From Sorghum bicolor (Eukaryota; Streptophyta; Magnoliopsida; Poales; Poaceae), in contig NW_018396415.1 in assembly GCF_000003195.3 (NCBI RefSeq), positions 162,792 to 226,791 on the forward strand: a DNA stretch of 64,000 bases. Direction: 5' to 3'. Below the pieces are notes generated by a model. It did not search any database and had not been told where the DNA came from. It saw nothing but the letters and a program-made list of their open reading frames with translations. A program made the position numbers and the translations under genes. Every line of letters starts with the position of its first letter. The first letter of the stretch is position 1. This document shows, one piece after another, positions 21,434-31,324 of this stretch.

Positions 21434-24159
21434 TCCTCCCTTTCTTGCATTTGAGTCGTCCTCGACTCAAGCTCATCTTCCTCACCCAAATAAGGCTTCA
21501 AATCTGCAATGTTAAATGTGGGACTAACCCCAAAATCTGCAGGAAGATCAAGCTTATATGCATTCTCATTAATTCGTTGCAGCACTTTAAAAGGACCATC
21601 AGCTCTAGGCATCAATTTGGATTTTCTCAGTTCTGGAAATCTATCTTTTCGCAAATGCAACCAAACCAAATCCCCAGGTTCCAGAATCAATTGCTTTCTA
21701 CCTTTATCTCCCAATTTCATACGAATCTGGTGGTACCCACTACGTAAATCAACTTTTGAAAACACAACAGCACCACTCAGTTCATCTAGCATATCATCTA
21801 ATCGTGGAATAGGGTGTCGATATCGAATGGTGATATTATTAATAGCTCTACAATCAACACACATACGCCATGTTCCATCTTTCTTAGGCACTAAAATTAC
21901 TGGAACAGCACAAGGACTAAGAGATTCTCGGACACAACCTTTGTCTAGTAGTTCTTGCACTTGTCGCTGAATTTCCTTTGTTTCCTCCGGGTTTGTCCTG
22001 TATGGTGCACGATTTGGCAAAACTGATCCAGGAATAAGATCAATTTGGTGCTCAATCCCGCGTAGTGGAGGCAGCCCCGCTGGTACATCACTTGGAAACA
22101 CATCAGAATACTCCTGCAAAACGTTAGCAACAGCAGGGGGCAAAGAACATTGTATATCCTCAACTGAAATCAAAGCATCCTTGCATATCAAAGCACAAGC
22201 AACAGAAGTGGATGCATTGAACTCATTAATATCTGATTTGGTAGCTATCATACAACGTCCTTTCAGTTTTATCTCATCTTTGTTACCAATTACAGATTTA
22301 TCATTTTTATTGCTCTTGCTCTTTGCTTTAGTAGCCCTAGCAACATCAGTTTGCATAATAGTTTCAGGGGACATAGGATGCAACACAATTTTGCGATCAT
22401 GGTATAGAAAAGAATACTGATTTGATCTACCATGATGCATAGAATCTCTATCAAATTGCCAAGGTCTACCTAGCAGAATGTTACAAGCTTGCATAGGCAC
22501 AACATCACATTCAACAATATCTTTGTAGGATCCGATGGAAAAATTAATTCTCACAAGTCTAGTTACCTTTGCCTTACCACTGTTGTTCAGCCATTGGATG
22601 TAGTAGGGATGCGGGTGTGGTTTGGTGTTGAGGGCAAGCTTCTGCACCATATCGCTGCTTGCCAAGTTGTTGCAGCTACCTCCATCAATGATCATGCGAC
22701 AAGAACGCTCTTTGATGACACACTTTGTTTGGAATAAAATGTGTCGCTGATTTTGTTCCGCCATCTCCATTTGTGCACTAAGCACTCGCTGCACGATCAA
22801 GCTCTCATAGTGGTCCGCTTCACCTGCATTAATATGTTCTTCTATTTGATCTTCATTACCTGCATGGTCAGTCGCAAGCAGTGCAAGTGTATCCTCATCA
22901 AAATCACTAGCAAATGAGTACTCACCATCATCCCTGACAATCATAACTCGCTTGTTTGGACAGTCACGCATCATGTGCCCATATCCCTTGCACCGGTGAC
23001 ATTGTATGTTGCTTGTTCTACCCGTCGATGCCACGGATGAAGTACTCGCAGCAGGCTTTTGCATCGTCTTCGCAACTGAATTGGTGGGGGCAGCTCGAGT
23101 CTTGTCACTAGATGATGGAGTAGAAATACGTGTAGATGGAGTTGAAGCCACGCGTTGCTGCCATGAATTAGCCTTCCCTGCAGAAATATTACTCCTTGCG
23201 CTAGCACGTCGTCCCTGCACTTCCCTTTCAGCTTTACAAGCAAGATGAAACAAACGGGTTACATTAGTATAATCTTTATAAGCAAGAATGTCCTGGATTT
23301 CATGATTTAACCCGCCCAAAAATCTAGCCATAGCAGGTTCTTGTTCCTCCTCTAAATTACATCGCAGCATACCCATTTGTAATTCCTGATAATATTCTTC
23401 TACACTTTTAGCACCTTGTCTCAATTGCTGCAACTTATTTATCATATCACGCGCATAGTAAGATGGAACAAATCTAGCTCTCATGGCCCTTTTCAGCGCA
23501 TCCCAAGTTCTAGGTAAGTTATTAGGATTTTTCTTTCCATATTCTATCCACCAAACAGAAGCAAAATCTGTAAACTCACTAGTAGCAGCCCTAACACGTG
23601 TATCCTCAGGGAATTCATGACATGTAAACTTTTGGTCAACAGCAATCTCCCAAGTAATGTATGCATCAGGGTCATATTTACCATCAAAAGGAGGTATTTT
23701 AAATTTAATCTTACTGAAAGCATCATTATTATTGTGTACCTCGCGTCGGTGGTGGCCACCCATACCTCTACGGGTGTGACGTAGGTGACGTTGATGATGA
23801 GTGTCTTGATCATCTCGTTCCGTATCAGCAGTGTAATCATCATCATAATTGCCATCCACTCGGTCTTCCTCCTTGTTTTCTTCCTTATGCTTCTCTTTGT
23901 CCATTGTGTGGAAAGCATCAAATCGCCTTAGGAGAGCAGCAAGGCTTTTGTCCACACTAGCAACGGATTCCTCCAAACTTGTGAGCTTGTTGTTTGTGGC
24001 AATCTGCGTAGCCTCCAACTGTCCCAGCTTTTCATTTGTCACCTGCAAGTCGTTATCAAGTCCCTCTGTGTGCAGCTTCACTTTCCTTTCAAAATGTTGT
24101 ATGATGCCCTTAGTGCGAGGTGTAAGTGGTGTTTCGTTACCATCATCTGCCCCTGGCAT
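21118..24159 (-). CDS. B: Gag-protease-partial RT fused to integrase C-terminus
   Basis: 1013 codons, intact. Residues 20-95 are coiled coil and 150-320 are gag; the CCHC knuckle is CHRCKGYGHMMRDC at 387-400. Protease has IDGGS at 491-495. RT begins about 680 and reaches SGYHQIRMKLGD, near 818. The next residues (KGRKQLILEPGDLVWLHL) are the integrase C-terminal region, so the YxDD box, RNase H and integrase catalytic core are removed by an in-frame deletion near 21700. Residues from about 909 on are LTR-encoded, as in CRM elements, where this end carries the targeting (CR) region. Family assignment rests on recognition of the gag and protease text. Gag and protease should work; cDNA synthesis and integration need a helper. 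Confidence 0.88.
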   Translation of the reverse strand: MPGADDGNETPLTPRTKGIIQHFERKVKLHTEGLDNDLQVTNEKLGQLEATQIATNNKLTSLEESVASVDKSLAALLRRFDAFHTMDKEKHKEENKEEDRVDGNYDDDYTADTERDDQDTHHQRHLRHTRRGMGGHHRREVHNNNDAFSKIKFKIPPFDGKYDPDAYITWEIAVDQKFTCHEFPEDTRVRAATSEFTDFASVWWIEYGKKNPNNLPRTWDALKRAMRARFVPSYYARDMINKLQQLRQGAKSVEEYYQELQMGMLRCNLEEEQEPAMARFLGGLNHEIQDILAYKDYTNVTRLFHLACKAEREVQGRRASARSNISAGKANSWQQRVASTPSTRISTPSSSDKTRAAPTNSVAKTMQKPAASTSSVASTGRTSNIQCHRCKGYGHMMRDCPNKRVMIVRDDGEYSFASDFDEDTLALLATDHAGNEDQIEEHINAGEADHYESLIVQRVLSAQMEMAEQNQRHILFQTKCVIKERSCRMIIDGGSCNNLASSDMVQKLALNTKPHPHPYYIQWLNNSGKAKVTRLVRINFSIGSYKDIVECDVVPMQACNILLGRPWQFDRDSMHHGRSNQYSFLYHDRKIVLHPMSPETIMQTDVARATKAKSKSNKNDKSVIGNKDEIKLKGRCMIATKSDINEFNASTSVACALICKDALISVEDIQCSLPPAVANVLQEYSDVFPSDVPAGLPPLRGIEHQIDLIPGSVLPNRAPYRTNPEETKEIQRQVQELLDKGCVRESLSPCAVPVILVPKKDGTWRMCVDCRAINNITIRYRHPIPRLDDMLDELSGAVVFSKVDLRSGYHQIRMKLGDKGRKQLILEPGDLVWLHLRKDRFPELRKSKLMPRADGPFKVLQRINENAYKLDLPADFGVSPTFNIADLKPYLGEEDELESRTTQMQEREDDEDINTSDTYPISTSDTYPTSTSDTYPTSSPTQPIAGPLTRARARQLNLQVSSALNSCQSYLDNGDTCTLVLLRNNGQDQQGKVQLHSEFEATPTSRADCIWKE

Positions 24160-25136
24160 GGTTCAAAGACAAAGACAACAAAAAGGCAAGTGAAGAAATA
24201 AAAGCCCTACAACTACTAGGATGTAGCTACAGCAAGTCGCTCACACTCAACCTGTAACACAAGTTCTTATCAATTCTTACCTTGCTTGACAGGAGGGGTC
24301 GTCTGCCAACAAGTGTACAGCAATGGACGAAGTGTATCGGTGCTGCAGCACAAGACCTGTCAAGCTGTAGAGTATGTGGAGCTATAGGTGGGCTGAAACA
24401 AGGAACGAACTAGCACCACGTTAGTTATAAAAGCGAGCTGAATAAACGCTCAACGGTGGTACTGTGCTGGTCCTAGCCTAGACCGTGCTAGAGACGCGAG
24501 CCTGGACACAAAGGGAAAACACAGCACACCACTAGAAACAAAATGAGCAGCCCTACTGGAAACAAAAAGAACAACAATCCCCTTCTTTTGATTTTTTTTT
24601 CTTTTTTCTTTCTTTCTTTCTTTTTTTTCTTTATTTTTTTTCTTTCCCTTTTCTTTTTTTTGGAACCTCAAAACCTGATTATATAAACGAAATAGTACAA
24701 AATATCACTTCACCACTCTCACCCTCTCACAAGAGTAAGGCTGAACCTCAAAATTCAATATATCTAGCACAAGTATGAAGTGCTATCTTTCCTTTTGGAT
24801 CACGTTGATGGAAACGCAGAATAGACAAACAAGTGGCTGCACCTATTATCAAGATCTACTCAAATTCCAACCCACAATAGATTGGACGCAGTTGTGACTA
24901 GATGGTGACAAGAACTCAAAACTCTAAAGGACTAAACTAAAACCAGCACTGGACACGACCGAAGCAAACACTCATTCAACCAGCCCTAACTAAGTAGTAC
25001 TAGCCACGGCACAAAGGATTTATAGGATTATGGAAAACAAATCTGCTATATTTTTTGTCTTTTTTTTGGACTATAGGAAAAACAAACACGAAGAATTGGA
25101 AATCTCTCACCGATAAACCTTGCTCTGATTACCAAC
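24160..25136 (-). other. B: leader and primer-binding site
   Basis: Untranslated leader. The minus strand has TTGGTAATCAGAGCA at 25135-25121 beside the LTR, a tRNA-iMet-type site (usual TGGTATCAGAGC) with one extra A. A pyrimidine-rich low-complexity run on the plus strand, mainly T with some C, lies at about 24585-24662. No other feature is seen. Confidence 0.75.
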
Positions 25137-26279
25137 TGATGTGAACCCACTAGGGTTTTCGCCTGATCTTTCGATGAGAGGCGCTGGATAACTCGATTAG
25201 TGAATGGAGATGACGTTCACGGCCCGACTACAGCCCTCAAGACTGCGCCTTAGCAACCGATACACCGCCTCCAATGGCTGTCACGATCTTGTGGAGCGCA
25301 ACACCCGGCCACTAGGGCACTCGTCCTGCAAGCAATCGAAGAACCAGCAAGAACAAGTAGAACAAGTACTAAATTACCAGATGTAAATGAAGGTTTCAAA
25401 CTCAATCTCTAATGAAGTGGGGTTTCGAAAACAAGAAGACGGGCGAGCTGGATCAGCACGCGTGTTTACAAGCAAGTAGCGAAGGCTAAACTTTATCTAA
25501 TCAAAACCCAGTTGTTCATGGCGGCTCTAGATGTAAATAAATAGAGGGGAGGACGACCAAAGGGGTGCTAGAGTCGTCCTCCAACCCTAGGACGCGTCCC
25601 TAATGGACTCAACTTGATACATGGGCCATTGGCCCAAAATAGGGTGACGCAGCACCAAAACAGAAAAAGGTGTCGGCACGAAAACAGGGACTGCGCCCGA
25701 CTCATAAGCCGCATAGATATGTGGTTGGACCCATTGGAAAGTAGACTTCATGAGCTTTGCAACAAGTATAGGAACGTCCCAGTTGGAGTCCATATGACGC
25801 CGTGGTGATCCATACAAGTTAGAGTTATTTTCCAGTCCGAATCCAACTCCCAAAACGTGTTGGGTTTGCACTCTTTGTTTCCTTGCTTTAGAAACGACGT
25901 GGTAACTTGACAGAGGATGTTGTGGAGGCTTGGACCTGATCTCCAATCACCTTTGTTAAGTTATCACTCTTCCCATATGCAATCAGCCCTTGAAGTTGGT
26001 GTTGCCTCAAATTCTGAATGCAGTTGAACCTTCCCTTGCTGATCTTGTCCATTATTCCTGAGCAACACCAAAGTGCACGTGTCTCCATTGTCTAAATATG
26101 ATTGACAAGAGTTTAAAGCTGAACTTACTTGAAGGTTGAGTTGACGGGCACGAGCACGAGTAAGAGGACCAGCTATAGGTTGTGTCGGAGAGGATGTAGG
26201 ATATGTATCGCTGGTGGATGTAGGATATGTATCGCTGGTGGATGTAGGATATGTATCGCTGGTGTTGATGTCCTCATCA
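25137..26279 (-). repeat. B 5' LTR
   Basis: 1143 bp; the partner of 20292-21433. The three 24-bp units are here too (about 26194-26265). It ends CATCA, and the satellite resumes with ATCATAGGCTCAG. Confidence 0.93.
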
Positions 26280-27113
26280 ATCATAGGCTCAGAAATTGTT
26301 GTGGAAGTTCCCGATGGTACTCCTAGGTGAAGAGGCTCAAGTGAAAGCTCGGTTCGGTCTATTTGAAGATAGTGCTAATCTTGATGAAAGATAGGTGTAC
26401 AGTTTGCATGGAACGTACCATATTCTTAGAAATCAATTTGGACGCACCCGATAGAACTCCTAGATCATGTGTGTCATATGGAATCTCGCTTCAATCTATT
26501 TGGAGACAGTGTTAGTTTAGGTGCAAGATTGGTGCATGGTGTGCACATAATGCACCATAGGCTCAGAAACCATTATGGAAGCACGTGATGATAATCCTAG
26601 GTGAAGAGACTCAAGTGGAAGCTCGGTTCAATCTGTTTGGAGATAGTGCTAATTTTGATGCAAGATAGGTGCACGGATTGAATGGAACATACCATATGCT
26701 AAGAAATCCATTTAGACGCACCCCAATATAACTCCTAGATGACATGTGTCATATAGAATCTCGCTTTGGTATGTTTGGAGACAAAGTTAGTTTTGGTGCA
26801 AGATAGGTACACAGTTTGCGCATAATGCATCATAGGCTAAGAAACCATTTTGGATGCACCTGATGATACTCCTGGGTAAAGGGGCTCAAGTGGATGCTCA
26901 GTTTGCTTTGTTTGGAGATAGTGCTAATCTTGATGCAAGATAGGTGCACGAATTGCATCGAACGTACCATATGCTTCGAAATATATTTGGAAGCACCCAA
27001 TAGAAGTCCTAGATGACGTGTGTCATATAGAATCTCACTTCAGTCTCTTTGGAGATAGTGTTAGTTTTGGTGCAAGAAAGGTACACGGTTTGTGCCTAAT
27101 GCACCATAGGCTA

Positions 27114-30100
27114 AGAAACTATTTTGGACGCACGCGATGGTACTCTTTGGTGGAGAGGCTCATGTGGAATCTTGGTTCTGTATGTTTGGAGATAGTTCTA
27201 ATCTTGATGCAAGATAGGTCCACGGTTTGCATGCAACATACCATATGCTCAGAAATCAATTTGGACACACCCGATGGAACTGTAGATGCACCCGATGGAA
27301 CTGCTGTATCATATGGAATCTCCCTTTGGTCCAGTTGGAGATAGTATTAGTTTCGGTGCAAGATAGTTGCATGGTTTGTGCCCAGTGCATCATAGGCTCA
27401 GAAATCATTGTGGAAGTTCCCGATGGTACTCCTAGGTGAAGAGGCTCAAGTGGAAGGTCGGTTCGAGTTGTTTGGAGATAGTGCTAATCTTGATGCAAGA
27501 TAGGTGCACGGTTTGCATGGAACATACCATATGCAAAGAAATCCATTTGGACGCACCCCAATAGAACTCCTAGATGACATGTGTCATATAGAATCTCGCT
27601 TTGGTTTGTTTGGAGACATAATTAGTTTTGGTGCAAGAAAGGTACACAGTTTGCGCCTAATGCATCATAGGCTAAGAAACCATTTTGGATGCACCCGATG
27701 ATACTCCAGGGTAAAGGGGCTCAAGTGGAAGCTCAGTTTGCTTTGTTTGGAGATAGTGCTAATCTTGATGCAAGATAGGTGCACGAATTGCATCGAACGT
27801 ACCATACGCTTTGAAATATATTTAGAAGCACCCCATAGAACTCCTAGATGACGTGTGTCATATAGAATCTCACTTCGGTCTTTTTGGAGATAGTGTTAGT
27901 TTCGGTGCAAGATAGGTACACGGTTTGTGCCTAATGCACCATAGGCTAAGAAACTATTTTGGACGCACGCGATGGTACTCTTTGGTGAAGAGGCTCATGT
28001 GGAATCTTGGTTCTGTCTGTTTGGAGATAGTTCTAATCTTGATGCAAGATAGGTGCACGGTTTGCATGCAACATACCATATGCTCAGAAATCAATTTGGA
28101 CACACCCGATGGAACTGTAGATTCAACCAATGGAACTACTAGATGAAGTGTATCATATGGAATCTCGCTTCGGTCCAGTTGGAGATAGTATTAGTTTCGG
28201 TGCAAGATAGTTGCATGGTTTGTGCCTAGTGGATCATAGGCTCAGAAATCATTGTGAAAGTTCCCGATGGTACTCCTAGGTGAAGAGGCTCAAGTGGAAG
28301 GTCGGTTCGATCTGTTTGGAGATAGTGCTAACCTTGGTGCAAGATAGGTGCACGGTTTGCATGGAACATACCATATGCAAAGAAATCCATTTGGACGCAC
28401 CCCAATAGAACTCCTAGATGACATGTGTCATATTGAATCTCGCTTTGGTCTATTTGGAGACAGAGTTAGTTTTGGTGCAAGATAGGTACACAGTTTGCGC
28501 CTAATGCATCATACGCAAAGAAACCATTTTGGATGCACCCGATGATACTCCTAGGTAAAGGGGCTCAAGTGGAAGATCAGTTTGCTTTGTTTGGAGATAG
28601 TGCTAATCTTGATGCAAGATAGGTGCACGAATTGCATCGAACGTACCATATGCTTAGAAATATATTTGGAAGCACCCAATAGAACTCCTAGATGACGAGT
28701 GTCATATAGAATCTCACTTCGGCCTCTTTGGAGATAGTGTTATTTTCGGTGCAAGATAGGTACACGGTTTGTGCCCAATGCACCATAGGCTATGAAACAG
28801 TTTTGGACGCACGCGATGGTACTCCTTTGTGAAGAGGCTCATGTGGAATCTTGGTTCTGTCTGTTTGGAGATAGTTCTAATCTTGATGCAAGATAGGTGC
28901 ACGGTTTGCATGGAACATACCATATGCTCAGAAATCAATTTGGACACAACCGATGGAACTGTAGATGCACCCGATGGAACTACTAGATGAAGTGTATCAT
29001 ATTGAATCTCGCTTCGGTCCAGTTGGAGATAGTATTAGTTTCAGTGCAAGATAGTTGCATGGTTTGTGCCCAGTGCACCATAGGCTCAGAAATTGTTGTG
29101 GAAGTTCCCGATGGTACTCTTAGGTGAAGAGGCTCAAGTGAAAGCTCGGTTCAGTCTGTTTGGAGACAGTGCTAATCTTGATGCAAGATAGGTGCACGGT
29201 TTGCATGGAACATACCATATGCAAAGAAATCCATTTGAATGAACCCCAATAGAACTCCTAGATGACATGTGTCATATAGAATCTCGTTTTGGTCTATTTG
29301 GAGACAGAGTTAGTTTTGGTGCAAGATAGGTACACAGTTTGCGCCTAATGCATCATACGCAAAGAAACCATATTGGATGCACCCGATGATACTCCTGGGT
29401 AACGGGGCTCAAGTGGAAGCTCAGTTTGCTTTCTTTGGAGATAGTGCTAATCTTGATGCAAGATAGGTGCACAAATTGCATCGAACATACCATATGCTTC
29501 GAAATATATTTGGAAGCACCCAATAGAAGTCCTCGATGACGTGTGTCATATAGAATCTCACTTCGGTCTCTTTGGAGATAGTGTTAGTTTTGGTGCAAGA
29601 AAGGTACACGGTTTGTGCCTAATGCACCATAGGCGAAGAAACTATTTTGGACGCACGCGATGGTACTCTTTGGTGAAGAGGCTCATGTGGAATCTTGGTT
29701 CTGTCTGTTTGGAGATAGTTCTAATCTTGATGCAAGATAGGTGCACGGTTTGCATGCAACATACCATATGCTCAGAAATCAATTTCGACACACCCGATGG
29801 AACTGTAGATGCACCCAATGGAACTGCTAGATGAAGTGTATCATATGGAATCTCCCTTTGGTCCAGTTGGAGATAGTATTAGTTTCGGTGCAAGATAGTT
29901 GCATGGTTTGTGCCCAGTGCATCATAGGCTCAGAAATCATTGTGGAAGTTCCCGATGGTACTCCTAGGTGAAGAGGCTCAAGTGGAAGGTCGATTCGATT
30001 TGTTTGGCGATAGTGCTAATCTTGATGCAAGATAGGTGCACGGTTTGCATGGAACATACCATATGCAAAGAAATCCATTTGGACGCACCCCAATAGAACT

Positions 30101-31324
30101 CCTAGATGACATGTGTCATATAGAATCTCGCTTTGGTTTGTTTGGAGACATAATTAGTTTTGGTGCAAGATAGGTACACAGTTTGCGCCTAATGCATCAT
30201 AGGCTAAGAAACCATTTTGGATGCACCCGATGATACTCCAGGGTAAAGGGGCTCAAGTGGAAGCTCAGTTTGCTTTGTTTGGAGATAGTGCTAATCTTAA
30301 TGCAAGATAGGTGCACGAATTGCATCGAACGTACCATACGCTTTGAAATATATTTAGAAGCACCCAATAGAACTCCTAGATGACGTGTGTCATATAGAAT
30401 CTCACTTCGGTCTTTTTGGAGATAGTGTTAGTTTCGGTGCAAGATAGGTACACGGTTTGTGCCTAATGCACCATAGGCTAAGAAACTATTTTGGACGCAC
30501 GCGATGGTATTCTTTGGTGAAGAGGCTCATGTGGAATCTTGGTTCTGTCTGTTTGCAGATAGTTCTAATCTTGATGCAAGATAGGTGCACGGTTTGCAAG
30601 GAACAAACCATATGCTCAGAAATCAATTTGGACACACCCGATGGAACTGTAGATGCAACCAATGGAACTACTAGATGAAGTGTATCATATGGAATCTCGC
30701 TTCGGTCCAGTTGGAGATAGTATTAGTTTCGGTGCAAGATAGTTGCATGGTTTGTGCCCAGTGGATCATAGGCTCAGAAATCGTTGTGAAAGTTCCCGAT
30801 GGTACTCCTAGGTGAAGAGGCTCAAGTGTAAGGTCGGTTCGATCTGTTTGGAGATAGTGCTAACCTTGATGCAAGATAGGTGCACGGTTTGCATGGAACA
30901 TACCATATGTTAAGAAATCCATTTGGACGCACCCCAATAGAACTCTTAGATGACATGTGTCATATTGAATCTCGCTTTGGTCTATTTGGAGACAGAGTTA
31001 GTTTTGGTGCAAGATAGGTACACAGTTTGCGCCTAATGCATCATACGCAAAGAAACCATTTTGGATGCAGCCGATGATACTCCTGGGTAAAGGGGCTCAA
31101 GTGGAAGCTCAGTTTGCTTTGTTTGGAGATAGTGCTAATCTTGATGCAAGATAGGTGCATGAATTGCATCGAACGTACCATATGCTTAGAAATATATTTT
31201 GAAGCACCCAATAGAACTCCTAGATGACGTGTGTCATATAGAATCTCACTTTGGTCTCTTTGGAGATAGTGTTAGTTTCGGTGCAAGATAGGTATAAGGT
31301 TTGTGCTTAATGTACCATAGGCTA
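27114..31324. repeat. five hexameric higher-order repeats (844 bp)
   Basis: Equivalent monomers recur at 27114, 27949, 28793, 29637, 30481 and 31325: four intervals of 844 bp and one of 835 (a 10-bp loss and other small differences). Monomer lengths are 137, 158, 137, 138, 137, 137. The 158-bp monomer has an internal duplication of about 21 bp around CCCGATGGAACT. Copies share private variants and look clearly more alike than neighbouring monomers do. Confidence 0.88.

Larger units (their letters stand above)
20292..26279 (-). mobile_element. B: non-autonomous CRM-like chromovirus in the satellite
   Basis: LTRs at 20292-21433 (1142 bp) and 25137-26279 (1143 bp) have TGATG...CATCA ends. The target duplication is ATCAT (20287-20291, 26280-26284). 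About 13 substitutions and one indel separate the LTRs, roughly 0.4 million years. On the minus strand: tRNA-iMet-like primer site next to the right LTR, leader, one long ORF running into the left LTR, and a polypurine tract (21434-21446). RT catalytic core, RNase H and integrase core are missing, so it depends on a relative in trans. CRM elements are known for centromere preference. Confidence 0.92.

Noticed and set aside
24450..24671. Lys/Glu-rich minus-strand ORF in the leader of B
   Set aside because: Encoded by a pyrimidine-rich low-complexity run; not a gene.
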